DNA from: an uncultured Bacteroidia bacterium | GTDB lineage: Bacteria; Bacteroidota; Bacteroidia; Bacteroidales; UBA932 | Assembly (NCBI GenBank): GCA_902790635.1 | Contig: CADASN010000005.1 | Location: forward strand, 1-64,000 | Direction of reading: 5' to 3' | Length of the DNA stretch: 64,000 nucleotides | Shown: piece by piece, positions 35,830 to 44,396 of the stretch | How positions within the stretch are numbered: position 1 is the first letter of the stretch | Layout: each line of letters begins with the position of its first letter | Position numbers and translations under genes: made by a program | The notes under the pieces: generated by a model | Database searches by the model: none | Told to the model about the DNA's origin: nothing | The model's input: the letters and a program-made list of their open reading frames with translations, nothing else

Positions 35830-37035
35830 TCAGTAAAACAGCGCCCGGTCGATGCTTGTGCCCATCAGGCGGTAGCCGTCGGCGTTGAGGTGCAGCCAGT
35901 CGTTCTCGAAGAGGAAAGCCGGGTTGATGCGCGTCGGATCGTCCGGCCCGGCCGTGATCCGGTCGAAGTCGATGACCCCGTCGAATTCGCCGCTCTCGCG
36001 GATCCAGGTATTGAGCGCCTCGCGGCCTTTTCCATGCTCACCGGTGCCTTCCCGGTCGTAGAAACTGCCTTTGGCGGACGTCACCGTGGCGCCGAAGACC
36101 TTGATGCCGCGCGTGTGCGCTTCCCGGATGATGTCCCGGTACACGGCCTTGATCTCTTCGGCCGTGGCCAGTCCGTCACGGCTGCTGCCAAGGTCGTTCG
36201 TCCCCTCGAAGAGGATGATGTATTTCACCCCGCAGGGGCCGAACAGATCGCGTTCGTAGCGGCTCCGGCCGGTCGGGCCGAGACCTCCCTGCAGGACGCA
36301 GTTGCCGCCGAGGCCGAAATTCAGCACGGAAAGGTCGCGCGTGCGGGGGTCCTGCAGCAGCGAGCGGGAGAGCTGGTCGGTCCAGCGGTCCTGGCCGTTG
36401 GTGGTCGTGCCGCGGCCGTCGGTGATCGAGTCGCCGAGCACGGCGATGGCGGCAGCGGGACGGAGGGGCCTCACGTCCAGCGAGCTGATGGTGTACCAGT
36501 GGTCCGTCTTCGCGGCGGGCGCGGAGAAGTCCGAGGTGTTGCCTTCGGCGATATACGAGCTCGTCCGGGAGCCGGGATGGCTGGTCAGCGGCGAATCGGA
36601 GACGCTTCCGTAATGGATGGTAATGGCGAGGTTCTCGCGCTCAGCCAGCTCGAAGCGCACCGGGTCGGAGACGGCTTCTCCGCCGGGCGCCATCGTGACG
36701 GCACGCTGTCCGCCGAAAGTCAGCGGGACTTCCGTACCCGCGATGATGTCCGGGCTGGCGCCCATCGAGGCGGCGCGGGCGATCTCTACGCCGAGGATCT
36801 CCGTCTCCGTCTCGTTGAAAATGTTGGACAGGTGCAGGCGCAGCTCCGTGCCGCCGATCGACACCTGGATGATCTGGCGGAAGGAATTGCCGGCGAGGCC
36901 CGGCTCGGGCGGCCGGTTATGCGGTTCGGCTACCTGCAGGGCGGTGGCCCAGGTGGTGACCCAGTCCTGGGGTTTCTGGCAGGCTGTGCAGAGGCAGGCG
37001 ATGGCAGCGGCCAGGGAAAGGAGAATGCGTTTCAT
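35830..37035 (-). CDS. SGNH/GDSL-family esterase-like lipoprotein
   Basis: Secreted hydrolase of 401 residues with lipobox CTAC in MKRILLSLAAAIACLCTAC. All four SGNH blocks are visible: VLGDSITDG (serine), NFGLGGN (glycine/asparagine), FEGTNDLG (asparagine) and NDWLHLNADGY (Asp and His). An N-terminal beta-sandwich region (about 30-190) precedes the catalytic part. In a xylan locus such enzymes commonly remove acetyl groups from xylose, so a carbohydrate acetylesterase is the likely role; the sequence alone cannot exclude another ester. Its ATG shares one base with the GH67 stop (TGATG), so the two are translationally coupled. Confidence 0.88.
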   Translation of the reverse strand: MKRILLSLAAAIACLCTACQKPQDWVTTWATALQVAEPHNRPPEPGLAGNSFRQIIQVSIGGTELRLHLSNIFNETETEILGVEIARAASMGASPDIIAGTEVPLTFGGQRAVTMAPGGEAVSDPVRFELAERENLAITIHYGSVSDSPLTSHPGSRTSSYIAEGNTSDFSAPAAKTDHWYTISSLDVRPLRPAAAIAVLGDSITDGRGTTTNGQDRWTDQLSRSLLQDPRTRDLSVLNFGLGGNCVLQGGLGPTGRSRYERDLFGPCGVKYIILFEGTNDLGSSRDGLATAEEIKAVYRDIIREAHTRGIKVFGATVTSAKGSFYDREGTGEHGKGREALNTWIRESGEFDGVIDFDRITAGPDDPTRINPAFLFENDWLHLNADGYRLMGTSIDRALFY

Positions 37036-39059
37036 CACGGTCTGGGGCGTCTTCTAGGTTGTACGAGTACGGGATTGTGGTTTTCGTCATGGACGGGCAT
37101 GCCCAGCCGGTCGCTCTGCAGCACCTTCTGCATCAGCGTATCCACGGGGACGCCCAGCGGCCGCACTTCGGCCGGCAACGGCTTGCCGGAAAGCTGCTGG
37201 AAATAGCCCACGCAGGCATCGCGCCACCACTCCGCATCATGCTTCTGGATATCCAGTTTGGCGGCTACTTCGTCAAAGAGGGCCGGCGCCACATAGGGCT
37301 TCAGGCTCTCCCAGACGGCCTGGTACTCCTCTACCTGTCCGATTCCGCGGTCATAATGCAGGCAGAGCTCATCCCACAAGCTGCGGCCAGACTTCATCTG
37401 ATAGTCCCAGGGAACATGGTGGAACCACAGCAGGAGATTCTCCGGGCAGCTCTCCAGATTCTCGAATGTGGAGGCCAGGGGCTCGTGGTACTGATGCACG
37501 TTGTCAGAGCCGGCAGACGTGCGGTCGAATCCGATGCCGGCCGCATCCGCCTTGTGATAGTAGGCGGGCTGCCAGTCCGGACGGGGCGGGGTACGGTCCC
37601 AGGGGAGCGGCCCGTAATGCGTCCCGCCGAACAGATGGTGCAGTCCCAGCGGCATCTCATAATTGACCACAGCCTCCCGGGAATCCATCAGCATGTCCCG
37701 GAGCGGGTTCACGAACTTGATTTCGAAGGCTCCGGCGCTCATGCCCTCCGGGACCAGGAAAGTCTGCTTGATCCATTCGTGGGCAATCTCTTCCGCGCTC
37801 AGGTCCGGATTCCAGGCCAGGCGGCCGAAAGCGTACCAGTTGGCCTGGGCCATCACATAACCGCAGAAATTGGGATCCTGCCCGGTATTGGCCACGCCGG
37901 CGACGGCGGTCACCATTTTCGCCACGGTGGAACCGGGACCGTCGCGATACGTGTCGCTCCGGAGGCACTCTTCCCAGGTGGTACCGTGATAGGCCAGGTG
38001 GTTGGAGAAACCGAGGTATTCCTGGGTGATCTGGAACTCCATCATCATCTTGGTGTCCCGCAATTGGCCGAAGAGCGGGCTGAATGGCTCGCGCGGCTGG
38101 AAATCCACGGGGCCGTTCTTGATCTGGACGATCGCATTGTCGGCGAATTTGCCGTCCAACGGCAGGAACTCCTCCACGGCCTGGTTGGCCCGGTCGGGAC
38201 TGGAGGGGGCATAGACGAAGGCCCGCCACATCACGATGCCGCCGTAGGGCGCCAGGGCCTCCGCAAGCATGTTCGCGCCGTCGGCGTGGGTGCGCCCGTA
38301 GTCCTGCGGACCCGCCTGCCCTTCGGAATTGGCTTTCACCAGGAAGCCGCCGAAGTCGGGAATGGCCGCGTAGATCTCGGCCGCCTTGTCCTTCCACCAC
38401 TGGCGGACCTTCGGATCCAGCGGATCCCCGCTTTTCAGCCCGCTCAGGGCGATGGGAGAGGTCCACTTGATGGAGACATAGGTCTTGATGCCGTATTCCC
38501 GGAGGATGTCCGCAATCCGGGCCACGCGGTCGATGTGCTCGGCATCCAGGATCAGCGGATTGGAATTGACGTTGTTGAGGACGGAGCCGTTGATGCCCAC
38601 GGAAGCGCACAATTCGCCGTAGCGGCGGATGCGTTCTTCGGGGATGGTGGGGGAGGTCCACTCCCACATCGATTCGCCAGCGTAGCCGCGCTCAACGGTG
38701 TCGTCCAGGTTGTCCCAGTGGTTGAGCAGGCGCAGCGCGTAGAACGGCGCCTCATTCAACTCCAGCCCCGGACCGGCCTGGCCAAGCGCTTCGGCACGCT
38801 GCAGGGCATATACGCCATAGCGCAGTCCTGCTTCGGAACCGGCCTCGATCACGCGCTGCCCGTCCCGGTCATAGATATGATAGCCTTCGACCGGCAGGGC
38901 AGGGTCGATGCGGGTCTGCACGGAGGACAGGACTTCCTCATACGGGCGGGCGGCGGCCAGCCAGAGCTCGGAGCCGTCCTGTGGCACGGGAACGGGACGA
39001 CTGCAGGCGGACAGCAGCGCCGCGCCGGCAAAGAGTGTCAGAAAGAATGATTTCTGCAT
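37035..39059 (-). CDS. Alpha-glucuronidase, GH67
   Basis: Cleaves the alpha-1,2 link between (4-O-methyl-)glucuronic acid and the terminal xylose of xylo-oligosaccharides. The 674-residue protein has a lipoprotein signal (lipobox LSAC). The catalytic set falls exactly as in characterised GH67 enzymes: the acid Glu246 in ANSEGQ, then Asp319 in GPVDFQPRE 73 residues later, and Glu347 in QITQEY 28 after that. The rest is typical: DPNFCGYVMAQANWYAFGRLAWNP and a helical C-terminal domain. It heads a unit with the GDSL esterase and the large outer-membrane protein, driven by the TATATTTG at 39086-39093. GH67 enzymes prefer short products, so it probably acts after GH115 and endo-xylanase. Confidence 0.95.
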   Translation of the reverse strand: MQKSFFLTLFAGAALLSACSRPVPVPQDGSELWLAAARPYEEVLSSVQTRIDPALPVEGYHIYDRDGQRVIEAGSEAGLRYGVYALQRAEALGQAGPGLELNEAPFYALRLLNHWDNLDDTVERGYAGESMWEWTSPTIPEERIRRYGELCASVGINGSVLNNVNSNPLILDAEHIDRVARIADILREYGIKTYVSIKWTSPIALSGLKSGDPLDPKVRQWWKDKAAEIYAAIPDFGGFLVKANSEGQAGPQDYGRTHADGANMLAEALAPYGGIVMWRAFVYAPSSPDRANQAVEEFLPLDGKFADNAIVQIKNGPVDFQPREPFSPLFGQLRDTKMMMEFQITQEYLGFSNHLAYHGTTWEECLRSDTYRDGPGSTVAKMVTAVAGVANTGQDPNFCGYVMAQANWYAFGRLAWNPDLSAEEIAHEWIKQTFLVPEGMSAGAFEIKFVNPLRDMLMDSREAVVNYEMPLGLHHLFGGTHYGPLPWDRTPPRPDWQPAYYHKADAAGIGFDRTSAGSDNVHQYHEPLASTFENLESCPENLLLWFHHVPWDYQMKSGRSLWDELCLHYDRGIGQVEEYQAVWESLKPYVAPALFDEVAAKLDIQKHDAEWWRDACVGYFQQLSGKPLPAEVRPLGVPVDTLMQKVLQSDRLGMPVHDENHNPVLVQPRRRPRP

Positions 39060-39085
39060 GGAATTCTTCGTGTTTGTATGTTGTA

Positions 39086-39093
39086 CAAATATA
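39086..39093 (-). promoter_or_regulatory. -7 promoter element of the GH67 unit
   Basis: TATATTTG on the minus strand, 26 bases before the ATG at 39059. Confidence 0.6.
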
Positions 39094-39126
39094 CACATTT
39101 CCGTTTGATTTCCGTCCATAAGGACA

Positions 39127-39156
39127 GAACAGGCATCCCTCCCGGGGTGCCTGTTC
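39127..39156. terminator. Hairpin downstream of susD-like gene
   Basis: GAACAGGCA (39127-39135) and TGCCTGTTC (39148-39156) are exact reverse complements around a C/G-rich loop. It lies 54 bases beyond the susD-like stop, in the gap before the GH67 promoter. There is no long T-run, so it may be a weak terminator or an mRNA 3'-end stabiliser. Confidence 0.5.
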
Positions 39157-39210
39157 CTTTCCAACCAAAACTGTTTCTTGTTTAACCAATAGTCAAATGC
39201 CTGTATCCTG

Positions 39211-41145
39211 TTATTGTACGGTATAGCCGGGGTTCTGGTAAGCCGCCTTTTCGGCGTCTGACATGTCCATGCCGTTGAGCTGTTCCTGCGGGATCGGCCG
39301 GAGGTACATGTAGTCCTCGATGGTGCGGGTGACGGTCTCGGGCTTGTGTGCGCCCCAGCTGCTGCCGCTGATGGTGTATGTGCCGGCACGCTCCTTCCAG
39401 GTCTGCGTCCGGACGAGGTCGAACCAGCGGAAACCTTCGCCGTAGAACTCCCGCATGCGTTCATCCAGGATATAATCCAGGGTGATGGTCGCTGGGGTAG
39501 CGGCGGCCAGTTCGTCGCTGAAGCTGGCTTTGTACTCGGCACGCTCATAGTTGCTGTAGGACCACACGCCGGCGCGGCGGCGGAGGACCAGGATGTTGTT
39601 GCGGGCCTTCGTGTTGTCGCCCAGCTTGAATGCTGCCTCCGCGGCGGTCAGGTAGAAATCGGAGAACTTCAGCACGTTGTAAGGCCGGGTGCTGGCGGCG
39701 TTCGGCGAACCGAGCTGGGAAGCCTTGTCGTAGTCGGTGCGGTAGCAGCCGAGTTTCCACAGGGACGGATAGGCGATGCGGCTGATGCCGTTGAGGTCGA
39801 AGACATAGTCCGCACGGCCCGGAACGGTGCCGGCGCCGACATTTGCGCCGTCCTTGTTGCTCTGCGCGTCCGGATATTTGATGTCGGGCAGGACTTCGGG
39901 GATGAAGGAGATCACGCGGCCGCCCATCGGGATGATGAGCCCGTTGGCACCGGGGACGCTTTCCCGGCTGATGCCGGCTTTCTCCCAGTTGCCGTAGTAA
40001 CCCGTTGTAAAGGTGCCGTCGAAACGGGAGTCCTTGGTGATGTCCTGGCTCGTGAAGACCTTGATCGCCTCGTGGGTCGGGGCCATGCGGGTCCAGGGAC
40101 GTCCAACCTCCTGGCTGGCTTCACGCTGGATGCAGCCGGTCCCGTCGATGTTGACCGTACCGTGGTTCCAGTTCATCATCCAGCCGGAGAAGTTGTCCGG
40201 AGCGCTGCCGCCGGAGTATCCGAGGCTGGCGCCGTTGTACTGCTCGCTCTTTTCGGTGTGGTCCGCCCAAAGGAGGATCTCTTTGTTGCGGTCATTCTGG
40301 GCCAGGCTGACCTCCCGGAACGTGGTGCAGAGGCCGTAGGGGCCCGGGTTGGCGATGGCCGTCTCGCAGACGGAGAGCGCCTGCGTGTAGAACCAGTTGG
40401 CATCGTGTCCGCCGAGGTCCTTGCGGTCGCACTGCGGGTAGGTGGCGATCCCTTTCGGATTCTCCAGCCACCAGCCGAAGGTCAGGTAGGCCTTGGCCAG
40501 CACGAGGCGGGCGACATTTTTCGTCACGCCGCCGGTAATGCGCGGGTTCTCCGGCAGGTCGTTCACCGCAGCGCCCAGGTCGGAGAAGATGGCCTGGTAC
40601 ACTTCCGGCACGGTATTGCGGACGGAGGTGCGGACCGGGGTGCTGTTGAAGGCGAGCTCACCGGAACCCAGGTCGAGCGGCACGCCGCCGAAAGTCTGGA
40701 CCAGCTGGAAGTAGTACCAGCCGCGGAAGAATTTCGCCTCGGCGATCAGCGCGTTCGACAAGCCGACCTGCTCGGCGTTCTCGATGATGCCGCTGGCCGT
40801 GTTGATGTACGGGAATACCGTGAACCAAAGCACGTCGCTCCGGGAAGAGGTAGCGTTGAGGGATCCGGCGCCGGACAAGTCGGCGTCCTTGAAGTTGTTG
40901 TCGGCGGACTGGCCGTAGGTGGCTTCATCCGTGCCGGTGGTATTGATATTATAGTAGTAAGCTTGTCCGTAGAAATAGCGGAGCGAGGCGTACAGGGCCG
41001 TCAGACCGCCTTCCACGCCGGCTTCGGTCTGGAAAAAGCCCGGCTCGAAGAAGGTGCGGGGCTGCTCGTCAAGGACCTTGGAGCAGGACACCGCAAACGT
41101 GGCGGCAGCGACGAACGCGGCGAGGATGTATGTCAACTTTTTCAT
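39211..41145 (-). CDS. SusD/RagB-family glycan-binding lipoprotein
   Basis: Surface lipoprotein of 644 residues that forms the lid of a SusC-type transporter and binds oligosaccharides. The signal MKKLTYILAAFVAAATFAVSC has lipobox AVSC, followed by SKVLDEQPRTFFEPGFFQT, the usual SusD N-terminus. The TPR-like helical core is seen in IAEAKFFRGWYYFQLVQTFGGVPL and the C-terminus ends with YLRPIPQEQLNGMDMSDAEKAAYQNPGYTVQ, the standard SusD ending. It follows the SusC gene by 12 bases. In this setting the ligand is inferred to be glucuronoxylan fragments. Confidence 0.95.
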   Translation of the reverse strand: MKKLTYILAAFVAAATFAVSCSKVLDEQPRTFFEPGFFQTEAGVEGGLTALYASLRYFYGQAYYYNINTTGTDEATYGQSADNNFKDADLSGAGSLNATSSRSDVLWFTVFPYINTASGIIENAEQVGLSNALIAEAKFFRGWYYFQLVQTFGGVPLDLGSGELAFNSTPVRTSVRNTVPEVYQAIFSDLGAAVNDLPENPRITGGVTKNVARLVLAKAYLTFGWWLENPKGIATYPQCDRKDLGGHDANWFYTQALSVCETAIANPGPYGLCTTFREVSLAQNDRNKEILLWADHTEKSEQYNGASLGYSGGSAPDNFSGWMMNWNHGTVNIDGTGCIQREASQEVGRPWTRMAPTHEAIKVFTSQDITKDSRFDGTFTTGYYGNWEKAGISRESVPGANGLIIPMGGRVISFIPEVLPDIKYPDAQSNKDGANVGAGTVPGRADYVFDLNGISRIAYPSLWKLGCYRTDYDKASQLGSPNAASTRPYNVLKFSDFYLTAAEAAFKLGDNTKARNNILVLRRRAGVWSYSNYERAEYKASFSDELAAATPATITLDYILDERMREFYGEGFRWFDLVRTQTWKERAGTYTISGSSWGAHKPETVTRTIEDYMYLRPIPQEQLNGMDMSDAEKAAYQNPGYTVQ

Positions 41146-41157
41146 ATCCGTGTCTGA

Positions 41158-44100
41158 TTAGAAGGTGAGGTTGATTCCGAAGAGATAGTTGCGGGTGTTC
41201 GGCGTGTTCGTACCGACCACTTTCTGCCGATAGAGATAGCCTGCGGAGGCCTGGAAGCTGCCGTCGTTACCCCGGGCGTTGGGCTCGGGATCGAGGCCGG
41301 TCTCGCGGTGGAAGGCGGAGAAGAGCACGAAGGGATTCTGTGCTGTGGCATAGACGCGGAGCCGGTCGATGCCTGCGCGCCGCAGGGCGGGAATCTTGTC
41401 AAAATTGTAGCCGAGGGTGATCGTGCCGATCTTCAGGAAAGAGCCGTTGAAATAGGCCAGCGTGGAGCCGTAGAGCGGGTTGTCGTTGCTGTTGAGTCCA
41501 CCCGGACGCGGGTAGCGGGCTCCGGTGTTGGATTCGGTCCAGTAGTCCACCTGGATCTGGCCGCGACGGCCGGTCAGCATGTTGAGATAACCGCTGGAGC
41601 CGTGCAGGGTGGAGATCAGGATGCCGCCGGCTTGGAAATTGCCGAGGACGGTGAGATCCCAGTTCCTGTACTGGAGACGGGTGTTGAAGCCGCCGAGGAA
41701 CTTCGGATCGGCGTTGATCGGCACCTGGTCGTTGCTGTCGATAGCGCGGACCGGCTTGCCGTCGGCACCGTACTCGCCGTGGTATTTGACCTTGATGTCG
41801 CCAGGTGTCGCACCCGGCTGGAGAATATTCATCAGGGCCTCTTCGCCTTTCTGCCACAGACCGTCGTATTCATAGTCATACAGACAGTTGATCGGCATGC
41901 CGACAAACCAGCGGTTGCCGCGGTCCTCTGTCTGGCCGGATGCCAGGGAGACCAGTTTGTTGCGGTTCGCATAGATGTTGATGCCGGCTTCCCACCGCCA
42001 GTCGCGGGTGTCGATGATCGTACCGTTGAGGGAGAACTCGATACCGCGGTTCTGCGTGCTGCCGATGTTCGCGGTATAGCTGCCCACACCCGCGGTGGAG
42101 GGGAGGTTCAGGTTGAGCAGGATGTCATGCGTGCTCTGCATATAGTACTCGAGGGTACCGCTCAGGCGGCCTGAGAACAGGCCGAAGTCGAGACCGAAGT
42201 TCCAGGTGTTGGAGTACTCCCAGCCCAGGTCGCTGTTGGGCAGGGTGGATACATAATAACCCGTGGCATAGCTGTCGCCGAAGTTGTAGGGACGCGTGCC
42301 GAGGGAACCGAGGGTCTGGTACGGGTTGATGGCCTGGTTGGAGGTCTCGCCGTAGCCGGCGCGGAACTTCAACTCATCCAGCCAGCCGCGGGTGTTCTCC
42401 ATGAAGGCCTCGTTGTGGATGTTCCAGCCGAGGGAAACGGCCGGATAGGTATGCCACTGGTGGCCTTTGGCCAGGCGGGAAGAGGCATCGGAGCGGACCG
42501 CCGCGGAAAGCATGTACCGGTCGGCGTAGCTGTACATCACGCGGGCCATGTAGGAAATGAGGCCGGCCTGCCAATAATTGGCGGCGTTGGGGCTCACCGT
42601 GATGTCCTCGGCGAGGGCCTGGCCGATGTTGTAGTACAGGAACTGCTCATTGGGGATGTTGCGGGCGGACATGCCGTTCTGTGTGTAGGTGGTCTGCTCG
42701 GCGGAGAACATCGCAACCGCGTTGACATGGTGCTTCTCCGCGAAGGTCCTGTCATAGGAGAGCAGGCTCTCCACCGTCCAGTTCTTGGTGTCATTCTGGC
42801 TGATGGAAGCGGTATTGGGATTGGCGACGTTGAAGCTGTTCACGCCTTTTCCCGTGAAGTTGCCGCTCTTGTTGGTGCGATAGTTGGCGCCGACCGTCTC
42901 CTTGAACGACAAGCCCTCGATCCACGGGGCTTTCACTTCGACGTACGCCGTGTTGTAGGAGCCGAAGCCGGAATTCTCGCTGACCCAGCGGTCGGAGTAT
43001 TCTTCGATATTCCTGCGGGTCGGGATCCACACGTCATCCAGCGGCATGCTGGCCCGTACCAGCCAGGAACCGTCATTTGCCTTGGGATTCAGGATCGGGG
43101 TCAGCTGCAGGATGCCGTAGAGACCGAGCTGATTGCCGTGGGAAGTGTTGTAGTTGGTATTGGTGGAGAAGCCGACCTTGAGCCAGTCGGTGATATTCTG
43201 GTCGTGGCTGCCGCTCAGGGAGATGCGGTCATAATACTGCGTAGGGACGACCGCTTCATCCTTATAATAGGAGACCCCGAAACGGTAGCTGCCTTTCATC
43301 GTACCGCCGACCACGCTCAGTTCATGGTTGCGGGTGATACCGGTCCGGTAGAACAGATCCTGCCAGTCCGTATCGAGGCTCTCGTCCTCGTAGCCTTGCT
43401 TGGTGGTGAACTTGCCGGCCAGGTTGCGCATCTTGACATACTCTGCGCCATGCATCATCGGATACTTGATCGCCTTCTTGAAAGCGATATAGTTGTTGAA
43501 ACTCACCTTCGGGGCCTGTCCGGAGACGCCTTTGTATGTCGTGATCAGGATGACGCCGTTCGCGCCCCGGGAGCCGTAGATCGCCGTTGAGGAAGCATCC
43601 TTGAGGATATCCATGCTCTTGATGTCTCCGGTGGCAATGTCGGAGAGGGAGCCCATGAAAGGCACACCGTCAAGCACGATGAGCGGATCGTTGGAAGCGG
43701 ACAGGGACCGGTCGCCGCGGATCCGGATCTCCAGGCTGGAACCCGGGCGGGAAGAGGTCTGGGACATCTGCACACCGGCGACACGGCCGTTCAGGGAGCG
43801 GGTGAAGTCGCCGGCAGCCACCTCGCGGAGGTTGTCTCCGCCCATCGAAGCGATGGAACCGGTGACATCCGTCTTGCGGGCGGTACCGTAACCGATCACG
43901 ACGATGGCGTCCAGCGCCTGTGCATCATCGCTGAGGACGATATCGATCTGCGTGCGTCCCTGCACGGGGATACGCTGCGTCGTGTATCCCATACACGAGA
44001 CCTCGAGGGTCGCGGAAGGGCTGATCTGGAGGGAATAGGTACCATCGACGCCGGTGACGGCGCCGACCGTGGAGTTCAAGACCATCACGGCTGCTCCGAT

Positions 44101-44223
44101 GACAGTCTCTCCGCTCTGGTCCGTGACCGTACCGCGGACGGTGATGTTCTGTGCATGGGCAAAGAACGGGACCGTCAGGCAAAGGGCCGCGAGGGCGAGC
44201 GCTTTTTTAAGGTTTAATTGCAT
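41158..44223 (-). CDS. SusC/RagA-family TonB-linked outer-membrane transporter
   Basis: TonB-dependent importer of 1,021 residues for glycan oligomers. A signal peptide (MQLNLKKALALAALCLTVPFFAHAQ) is followed by a carboxypeptidase-regulatory-like domain (about 26-105), a TonB box in LDAIVVIGYG, the plug domain with NGRVAGVQMSQ, IRIRGDRSLSASNDPLIVLDGV and STAIYGSRGANGVILITT, and the 22-strand barrel ending in FGINLTF. The ATG at 44223 is used because upstream in-frame residues precede the signal peptide. Energy would come from a TonB system, perhaps the TonB protein at 61825. No TAnnTTTG lies before it, consistent with a promoter that needs activation by the divergent hybrid regulator. Confidence 0.96.
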   Translation of the reverse strand: MQLNLKKALALAALCLTVPFFAHAQNITVRGTVTDQSGETVIGAAVMVLNSTVGAVTGVDGTYSLQISPSATLEVSCMGYTTQRIPVQGRTQIDIVLSDDAQALDAIVVIGYGTARKTDVTGSIASMGGDNLREVAAGDFTRSLNGRVAGVQMSQTSSRPGSSLEIRIRGDRSLSASNDPLIVLDGVPFMGSLSDIATGDIKSMDILKDASSTAIYGSRGANGVILITTYKGVSGQAPKVSFNNYIAFKKAIKYPMMHGAEYVKMRNLAGKFTTKQGYEDESLDTDWQDLFYRTGITRNHELSVVGGTMKGSYRFGVSYYKDEAVVPTQYYDRISLSGSHDQNITDWLKVGFSTNTNYNTSHGNQLGLYGILQLTPILNPKANDGSWLVRASMPLDDVWIPTRRNIEEYSDRWVSENSGFGSYNTAYVEVKAPWIEGLSFKETVGANYRTNKSGNFTGKGVNSFNVANPNTASISQNDTKNWTVESLLSYDRTFAEKHHVNAVAMFSAEQTTYTQNGMSARNIPNEQFLYYNIGQALAEDITVSPNAANYWQAGLISYMARVMYSYADRYMLSAAVRSDASSRLAKGHQWHTYPAVSLGWNIHNEAFMENTRGWLDELKFRAGYGETSNQAINPYQTLGSLGTRPYNFGDSYATGYYVSTLPNSDLGWEYSNTWNFGLDFGLFSGRLSGTLEYYMQSTHDILLNLNLPSTAGVGSYTANIGSTQNRGIEFSLNGTIIDTRDWRWEAGINIYANRNKLVSLASGQTEDRGNRWFVGMPINCLYDYEYDGLWQKGEEALMNILQPGATPGDIKVKYHGEYGADGKPVRAIDSNDQVPINADPKFLGGFNTRLQYRNWDLTVLGNFQAGGILISTLHGSSGYLNMLTGRRGQIQVDYWTESNTGARYPRPGGLNSNDNPLYGSTLAYFNGSFLKIGTITLGYNFDKIPALRRAGIDRLRVYATAQNPFVLFSAFHRETGLDPEPNARGNDGSFQASAGYLYRQKVVGTNTPNTRNYLFGINLTF

Positions 44224-44396
44224 AGTGTGATTTGTATTGGGTTGAACATTTTGCCGGGTTTGAGCGGGTTTCCAACGCAATATTATGGGTTTTTCAGACG
44301 GTCCCGAGCCGGCCCTGATACAGAAGTTATAAATTTTGTAACATGGTGTTTTTTACTTAAAACTAATTTGTACTTTTGTACCAAATCGATTTAAAA
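44224..44396. promoter_or_regulatory. Divergent control region between susC-like and HTCS genes
   Basis: This 173-base gap separates the two divergent arms of the xylan locus. On the plus strand TACTTTTG (44371-44378) is the -7 element for the regulator gene and is flanked by an imperfect inverted repeat TTTGTAC/GTACCAAA. On the minus strand no TAnnTTTG was found. The binding site for the regulator's AraC-type domain is likely here but cannot be picked out by eye. Confidence 0.5.
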